A program made the translations under genes and the position numbers. The notes under the pieces are model-generated. The model was given only the letters and a program-made list of their open reading frames with translations. It ran no database searches and had not been told where the DNA came from. Of a stretch of DNA of 27,317 nucleotides, positions 23,229 through 27,317 are shown piece by piece. This DNA is from Balneolaceae bacterium (GTDB taxonomy: Bacteria; Bacteroidota; Rhodothermia; Balneolales; Balneolaceae): NCBI GenBank assembly GCA_007126675.1, contig SLAU01000177.1:1-27317 (forward strand). Direction: 5' to 3'. Positions within the stretch are counted from its first letter, which is position 1, and each line of letters opens with the position of its first letter.

Positions 23229-24551
23229 TTATACAATGTTGAATCTTTCTGAGTGAACGCGATAAACCGGGACGCCCCATTCGCGCAGTGTTGCTTCTGC
23301 TACATCCATCATCGGGGGAGGGCCGCAAATAAAAAACTCGCAGTTGGAGATGTCGGGCAGATGTCGCTTCATAATCTCCCCGGTGATAAAACCGGTTTCA
23401 CCATCCCAGTCGTCCGGTGCTTCCTCCAGTACATGAACAACATTCAAATTTATTTCATTTGAAAGCTCCTTCAGCTCATCATAAAACGGGGTAAGCTCAA
23501 GAGAGGGAGTTCCGAATATTACAGTAGTTTGCCTTTGGTCGTTGTTGCTCTTCAGGTCCTGCAGGATACTCATCGTGGGAGTAATCCCGATCCCGCCGTT
23601 AATGAACACATTATGAGTTTTGACAGAAGCATCCAGTGTAAAATTGCCGTATGGTCCTTCCACAAAGGCAGTGGTTCCGGTCTCAAGGTTTTTGATTTCC
23701 GAGGTGAAATCACCCAGTGCTTTAATGGTAAGGCGTATATTTTTTTTACTTGGTGCGGAGGAAATGGTAAACGGATGCTGTTGTAGTTTGAAAGGTGTGT
23801 CTCCCAGGGTGATCCACACAAACTGGCCTGCTTTAAAATCAATTCCGCTGTGCGATTCCGGTTCCAGCTCAATCGACCAAATCGTATCCACCTCTTCGGT
23901 TACCGATACCACTTTCCATGGACGTTTTTTCATCTGCATGGGGCGCCACACGCGATTATGCACCAGCATCCCGATGGCTGCTAAACTTAGTGTGACCCAC
24001 ACTATTTGCTGCCAGGTTTCCGATACATAATGGCTTACTTGCAGGATGTGAACCGTTCCCACAAAAACCACAAACAAGGCAAGTAGTCCATGCGAAGCCC
24101 GCCACCATTCGTAAATAATTCCGAACTTTTCGCGCCAGTATGTAGTGGCAATTAATGCTGTTACTGCAACGATTACACCCGCCAGTGCCAGCGCTCTGGG
24201 CAGGTTCACTCGCGGGTCAAGAAATTCCCAAAACTGGGAATCGGCCAGGAAGAGGATGATGAAGTGGGCCATGATAAATCCCCAGGCAAAATAACCGGCC
24301 TGTCCGTGGAATTGTAGCAGTTCATCAATCCCGAATGGAGCGCCTATTTTACTGTAACGTGCAGTAAGCACAAACTGCAGGCCCATCATTGCCAGGCCTA
24401 CAAAACCGAGCCCCACGCCAAACTCAATCCAAAACCCGCGGTTTTCATGCTGGTGGCCAATCAGTGCCAGTACCAGAGGAGCTGCAACCAGCACAGTGAA
24501 AAGGAGTAACCATTTTGCTGAGTATTTTACAAAGACTGATTTTGTGGTCAT
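23229..24551 (-). CDS. Two-heme flavocytochrome, ferric reductase/NOX-like
   Basis: 440 residues from the ATG at 24551. The frame runs 33 codons further up, but those residues do not resemble the family. The N-terminal half has about six membrane helices with two histidine pairs spaced 14 apart, His82/His96 and His154/His168, the pattern that binds two stacked hemes in ferric reductase and NADPH oxidase domains. The cytosolic half is a ferredoxin-NADP-reductase module: HPFTISSAP (259-267) for FAD, EGPYG, then GGIGITP (319-325) and CGPPPMM for NAD(P)H. It should pass electrons from NAD(P)H through FAD and hemes across the membrane. The acceptor may be ferric iron, oxygen or the cytochrome lipoprotein encoded just upstream. 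Confidence 0.88.
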   Translation of the reverse strand: MTTKSVFVKYSAKWLLLFTVLVAAPLVLALIGHQHENRGFWIEFGVGLGFVGLAMMGLQFVLTARYSKIGAPFGIDELLQFHGQAGYFAWGFIMAHFIILFLADSQFWEFLDPRVNLPRALALAGVIVAVTALIATTYWREKFGIIYEWWRASHGLLALFVVFVGTVHILQVSHYVSETWQQIVWVTLSLAAIGMLVHNRVWRPMQMKKRPWKVVSVTEEVDTIWSIELEPESHSGIDFKAGQFVWITLGDTPFKLQQHPFTISSAPSKKNIRLTIKALGDFTSEIKNLETGTTAFVEGPYGNFTLDASVKTHNVFINGGIGITPTMSILQDLKSNNDQRQTTVIFGTPSLELTPFYDELKELSNEINLNVVHVLEEAPDDWDGETGFITGEIMKRHLPDISNCEFFICGPPPMMDVAEATLREWGVPVYRVHSERFNIV

Positions 24552-24662
24552 TAAGTTGGATGGCCGCGTTTGAAGTGATTCATGGTTTAAAAATCCAGCA
24601 AATAAAGTAGAGGAAACCGCAGAATATGTAAAGTGAATGAAGCTTGTCACTTTTAAATAATG

Positions 24663-25172
24663 CTACTCAATGCGAATAGGACTGTGCCTTACTTCAGGTT
24701 TTTTCACGTTAAAGTGTGGAACCTGTTCTGCTGCATGGCAAGCATTGCAGGATCGGGTAAAATCTTCGAATGTCCTTTTAAACAGATCAGGGTCTTCAGA
24801 ATCAACAGCATTTTTCATTTCCGGAATAGCATGATTCATAAACGATTCTGCAGATGCGGCGCGGGCGGGTCTTCTTTCAAGTCCCCTGTCAAGAGCCAGG
24901 GCGATTTTTTCGATTTGATAACGGGCGTAATCCCAATTTGAATCGAATCCGGCTCAATAGAGCTCAGAATATCTGTACCCGGTTTCGACCATAGCCATAT
25001 CAAATCCCCGAAGATGGTCAGTAATGGTTTCAAATTTCTGACGGGTATCGCCGGTCAGCCAATCTTGTGATCCTACAGGTTCGGTATCGTTTCTATCACA
25101 CGAGCTGAACGATATCATGATTAAGCAAGTGGCAATAAGAATAATTGATATCTTAAGATAAGTAGTGCTCAT
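24663..25172 (-). pseudogene. Cytochrome c lipoprotein interrupted by an in-frame TGA
   Basis: A 170-codon frame with one stop, TGA at 24954-24956 (codon 73). Before it: a lipoprotein leader (lipobox SFSSC, Cys25) and ETITDHLRGFDMAMVETG. After it, in the same frame: AGFDSNWDYARYQIEKIA, LERRPARAASAESF and the heme motif CNACH (Cys142, Cys145, His146), ending at TAG. The break falls in SELY*AGFDSNW; related cytochromes have LYWAG at this place, so TGG to TGA is the simplest explanation. The intact form would be an exported one-heme protein. Its gene precedes the flavocytochrome by 111 bp on the same strand. A sequencing error is the main alternative. Confidence 0.82.
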
Positions 25173-25217
25173 AATGGTAAGTTTTTTGGTTTGATTTACG
25201 AATCCTTAACCTTCTTT

Positions 25218-25550
25218 TTAATAATTCTGAACCTTCTCCAGTAATTCAGGAACCCGGTTCTGCACGAAATCCCACAAGACAGCAATGTCTATAATATCAT
25301 AACCGTGTGTCAGTATATTTCTAAAATCGATGATCTTTCGAAATTCAAATATCCTGTCAGCCAGTTTATCCGGTTCCACTTTTTCCAACCGGGATAAGGC
25401 TTCACTTATGATTTCGAATTCTCGTTCAATGGCCAATTGTATTAATCGATTTTCTTGAAACTCATCGTAGGATTTTCACTGGTTAAATTCCATGATTTAC
25501 TGGCATGCCAGGATAACATCAAGCTATAATTTTCTGGCGCTATGCGGCAT
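25218..25550 (-). pseudogene. HepT-like toxin (DUF86) with three in-frame stops
   Basis: The full 111-codon frame starts ATG at 25550 and has stops at codon 9 (TAG, 25524-25526), codon 18 (TAA, 25497-25499) and codon 25 (TGA, 25476-25478). All else reads as HepT without a shift: MPHSARKL, LDVILACQ, IMEFNQ, KSYDEFQENRLIQLAIERE. Then FEIISEALSRL and the catalytic RX4HXY as RNILTHGY (Arg77, His82, Tyr84). The total of 110 residues is the normal length. HepT is an HEPN toxin whose usual partner is the MntA nucleotidyltransferase; no MntA gene is seen here. A TTG at 25436 could still start a 72-residue fragment containing the active motif, but it would lack the first helix. Confidence 0.85.
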
Positions 25551-25577
25551 AAAAAAGTGTTTTAGATTTTTACACTT
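25550..25577 (-). terminator. Weak terminator between hicB and hepT
   Basis: On the minus strand, AAGTGT and ACACTT pair around an A-rich loop of 11 bases and are followed by TTTTTT. It lies about 80 bp after the hicB stop and directly before the decayed hepT ATG. Confidence 0.4.
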
Positions 25578-25657
25578 CATTTTCAAATAGGGGATTTCGG
25601 AATTTTTTTTGATGAATTAAATCAATCAGTCTCTTGTAGATCTTTTCAAGCCTCTTG

Positions 25658-25978
25658 TTATTTTGCCAAAGCAAGTTTTTCAGTGATGTATTCATTTAGA
25701 CTCTTCCCTTCTTTCTTCGCACTTACATAAACCTTACGATGAATTTCAGAAGGCAGGCGTACCATTAACCGACCAGAAAAAGGTTTGTCTGGATCTTCAC
25801 CTCGTTCTTCGCAAAACTCCAGATAGTCGTCAATTGAGTCTCGAAAAGCTTTTTCCAATTCATCTACACTTTTACCCTGGAAAGTAATTACATCCCGTAG
25901 ATCCACAACTTCTCCGTGGAAAATTCCAGCTTCCTCATCAAATTCTACTTTTCCGTTATACCCTTTGTAATCTAACAT
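25658..25978 (-). CDS. hicB: HicB family antitoxin
   Basis: 106 residues. The N-terminal part has the partially degraded RNase-H-like HicB fold: YNGKVEFDEEAGIFHGEV, then VITFQGKSVDELEKAFRDSI and DDYLEFCEERGEDP. The last 40 residues are a ribbon-helix-helix domain (GRLMVRLPSEIHRKVYVSAK, then SLNEYITEKL), so this HicB binds DNA itself. It starts 2 bp after the hicA stop, the usual hicA-hicB order. It should neutralise HicA and repress the pair through the palindrome at the hicA start. It looks intact, unlike the toxin-antitoxin genes on both sides. Confidence 0.9.
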   Translation of the reverse strand: MLDYKGYNGKVEFDEEAGIFHGEVVDLRDVITFQGKSVDELEKAFRDSIDDYLEFCEERGEDPDKPFSGRLMVRLPSEIHRKVYVSAKKEGKSLNEYITEKLALAK

Positions 25979-25980
25979 GA

Positions 25981-26253
25981 CTATTTAAATTTAGATGGTG
26001 TAACCCCTGCTTCTTTTAAATATCTTCGAACTGATTTCAAGGCCCCTTTATCCGTCTCTTTCTGTGGATGAGGACGATGAAATACCGCCTTTACATCATT
26101 CAAAACAACCCGAACTCTTGACCCTCTGCCTTCACTGACTTCTGCACCCAGGGAAGTGAACAAGGATTCGATCTTTTTCCAATCAACATCCGATCGAACC
26201 GGATTATCAAAGATCGCTTGTAGTGTTTTTTGGTGTCTTGAAGGTAACTTCAT
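25981..26253 (-). CDS. hicA: HicA family toxin
   Basis: 90 residues, longer than the 58 of E. coli HicA because of an N-terminal helix (SRHQKTLQAIFDNPVRSD). The double-stranded-RNA-binding-like core follows: WKKIESLFTSLGAEVSEGRG, SRVRVVLND, then HRPHPQKETDKGALKSVRRY. In classical HicA the catalytic histidine sits in a G-S-H motif; here the aligned triplet is GSR, and the nearest histidines are in HRPHP. Either this subfamily uses a different residue or the toxin is weakened. HicA toxins cut mRNA at the ribosome or free in the cytosol. First gene of hicAB, with a palindrome reaching its start codon. Confidence 0.88.
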   Translation of the reverse strand: MKLPSRHQKTLQAIFDNPVRSDVDWKKIESLFTSLGAEVSEGRGSRVRVVLNDVKAVFHRPHPQKETDKGALKSVRRYLKEAGVTPSKFK

Positions 26254-26288
26254 AGTGTCATTTTACGACACTAATTAATTAAACGCAA
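26253..26288 (-). promoter_or_regulatory. hicAB promoter and overlapping operator
   Basis: TAGTGTC (26253-26259) and GACACTA (26267-26273) are perfect 7-bp arms, the first touching the hicA ATG. On the minus strand TTGCGT (26283-26288) and TAAAAT (26260-26265) are 17 bp apart, a sigma-70-like pair. The -10 lies inside the palindrome, so HicB binding would block the promoter. Transcription would then begin at or next to the ATG, giving a leaderless message. Confidence 0.55.
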
Positions 26289-26368
26289 TTTCTTCGTCAG
26301 TTAGTATGCAAGATGTGAAACGTGTAGTCAAATTAACGGATCGGTGTTTAACTGGTTTTGCTATTAAC

Positions 26369-26428
26369 AGCTACTATAGTGATAAAAAGCAAGATATAGC
26401 GCAACTCTGATTATATTCACTATTAGCT
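26369..26428. repeat. Inverted repeat with 34-base spacer
   Basis: AGCTACTATAGTGA (26369-26382) and TCACTATTAGCT (26417-26428) pair apart from a two-base insertion. The spacer contains GCAAGATATAGCGCAA, which resembles GCAATATAGGCAA in the spacer of the inverted repeat at 27263-27317. The two elements bracket the decayed UPF0175/DUF3368 pair. Confidence 0.4.
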
Positions 26429-26479
26429 ATGAGCGACCAAATCTGGTTGAAACGCTGGTTATGGTTGCGAACGCTCGCT

Positions 26480-26940
26480 TCAGGATTCGTTTACCTTGTC
26501 AAGTACTCGCTCAATCAACTCTTTCGTAATCCGAAAGTTCGTTTTCTGGATTTTATTTATGATCGGCTTAACAGCCTGCAGGTGTCCTTTGTTTTTAGCT
26601 GTGATTAACACACCAAGTGATCCGGTTACCGGAATACCCATTTCTTTCGCTGCTTGTCTCCCTTTGATTTCATCTATGATCAAAAGCGAATCTTCATATT
26701 CTGAGGCTAATGCAATGCTTGTTGCTTCACCTGGATCCAAATATCCGGATAATCCTTTATGCACATTTGTTTTCAGTTGTAAAACTTCAATCCAATTCGG
26801 AATCGGTTGATTAAACTCTTTTAAAACAATACAATATCAGTGATATGAAGTTTGCCGAAAAGCTTTTTAAGAAGATCAAGCTCCCCGATTTTGTAGAATA
26901 GAATTAGGCAACTTGTGTCAGATACTATGACGTTGGGCAT
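26480..26940 (-). pseudogene. DUF3368 PIN-like toxin, frameshifted
   Basis: The 5' part starts ATG at 26940 and reads MPNVIVSDTSCLILFYKIGE, then LDLLKKLFGKLHITDIVLF and a stop (TAA, 26821-26823). The coding sense resumes in another frame with KEFNQPIPNWIEVLQLKTN and VHKGLSGYLDPGEATSIALA, through IIDEIKGRQAAKEMGIPVTG to TGA at 26480-26482. The join is within TTGTTTTAAAAG near 26820-26830, consistent with an extra two or five bases or one lost base. The acidic residues expected of the PIN-like nuclease site (SDTS, GEAT, IIDE) are still present. DUF3368 genes normally follow a UPF0175 antitoxin, which is the case here. A GTG at 26764 could start the C-terminal part only. Confidence 0.85.
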
Positions 26941-27160
26941 TTTTTATATCATCGTCAAGTTCGTCAGCAGGATAATTGATCAGAGCCACATTGTACTCAG
27001 CAAGCAGCTCCATGAACGTTTCCTTTGAATAGCCGGCCAGTTCAGCCGCTTGTCCCAGAGTTAGCTTCCCTCTTTCATACAATTTAGATGCTAATGACAT
27101 TCTTGCCTCTTTGTCATCAACATCTGCAGTGTTTGGTATGTTTATCGTTATCGTCTTTAT
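26918..27160 (-). pseudogene. UPF0175 family antitoxin, normal start codon lost
   Basis: The family-typical frame reads KTITINIPNTADVDDKEARM, then SLASKLYERGKLTLGQAAEL and AGYSKETFMELLAEYNVALI, ending KNAQRHSI. The first codon of the expected M-KTITINIP start is ATA (27158-27160), and no ATG, GTG or TTG lies between it and the upstream in-frame stop. An internal ATG at 27098-27100 would give 60 residues, keeping the helix-turn-helix-like part but losing the first 20. The gene overlaps the DUF3368 start by 23 bp, the usual arrangement. Initiation at ATA, a shortened antitoxin, or a dead gene are all possible; with a frameshifted partner, decay is the simplest view. Confidence 0.72.
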
Positions 27161-27262
27161 GCTTGAAATGTAATTAATTTTTCTGTTTAACGATAATCAA
27201 CAGAGCTTGGTCTGAACAAGGGATGATTTAAAGTGAGCACCATAACATAAAGGATTGTATCG

Positions 27263-27317
27263 GAAGTGCCGGCAATATAGGCAAGCGGGTTATTTTGAGC
27301 AAAAGTCCCGGCACTTC
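27263..27317. repeat. Inverted repeat with 35-base spacer at the window end
   Basis: GAAGTGCCGG (27263-27272) and CCGGCACTTC (27308-27317) are perfect 10-bp arms; the second ends on the last base, so the true arms may be longer. The spacer includes GCAATATAGGCAAGCGGG. It may be a terminator-like stem, an element end or a recombination site; nothing decides between them. Confidence 0.4.

Noticed and set aside
24552..24650. Upstream extension of the flavocytochrome by 33 codons
   Set aside because: The residues are not family-like and the ATG at 24551 directly precedes a normal basic start and first membrane helix.
24954..24956. TGA in the cytochrome read as selenocysteine or as Trp by code change
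   Set aside because: TGA ends other genes here (GH17 fragment, galK), and no SECIS-like stem is evident after the codon; a nonsense change or read error is simpler.
27240..27317. Integron attC site at the right end
   Set aside because: The arms are perfect, but I find no RYYYAAC/GTTRRRY core pair in the right places.

Overview
The window looks like a chromosomal segment from a Bacteroidota/Balneolota-type bacterium (Rhodothermia-like). The support is a SusC/SusD pair, two secreted proteins ending in a type IX secretion sorting domain with the NQNYPNPFNP signature, LacI-controlled sugar genes and few clear Shine-Dalgarno sites. The exact taxon is inference. TGA is a normal stop here: it ends the GH17 fragment and galK.

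Bases 1-13178 hold a beta-glucan (most likely laminarin, beta-1,3-glucan) utilisation locus. It opens with the C-terminus of a GH17 glucanase, then a 618-bp stretch of hairpins and dispersed repeats. A minus-strand run of lacI-type regulator, GH3 beta-glucosidase and MFS sugar porter follows. Next comes a divergent pair: a secreted glycan-binding-like protein on the minus strand, and susC-susD-GH16 laminarinase on the plus strand. The logic is surface cleavage (GH16, GH17), surface capture (SusD and the binding protein), TonB-driven import (SusC), inner-membrane uptake (MFS) and cytosolic hydrolysis by a GH3 with no signal peptide.

Bases 13179-22331 hold miaB, then a second sugar block: a large exported clan GH-A glycosidase behind a near-perfect LacI-type operator, a vSGLT-like Na+/sugar symporter, galactokinase, and on the opposite strand a NahK-like sugar kinase. 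Between the last two lies another patch of dispersed repeats.

Bases 22332-27317 are accessory in character. There is a RelE/ParE-like toxin-antitoxin pair with a strong palindromic operator. A minus-strand electron-transfer module follows: c-type cytochrome lipoprotein, two-heme flavocytochrome reductase and an unlisted 28-residue membrane peptide. After that come HepT, HicAB and UPF0175/DUF3368 toxin-antitoxin genes. Several are broken in ways that can be read directly: the cytochrome has an in-frame TGA at a probable Trp codon, hepT has three in-frame stops in its first 25 codons, the DUF3368 toxin is frameshifted, and its UPF0175 antitoxin has ATA where ATG is expected. HicAB and the RelE-like pair are intact. 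This decayed toxin-antitoxin cluster and the cytochrome module are the most unusual parts of the window.
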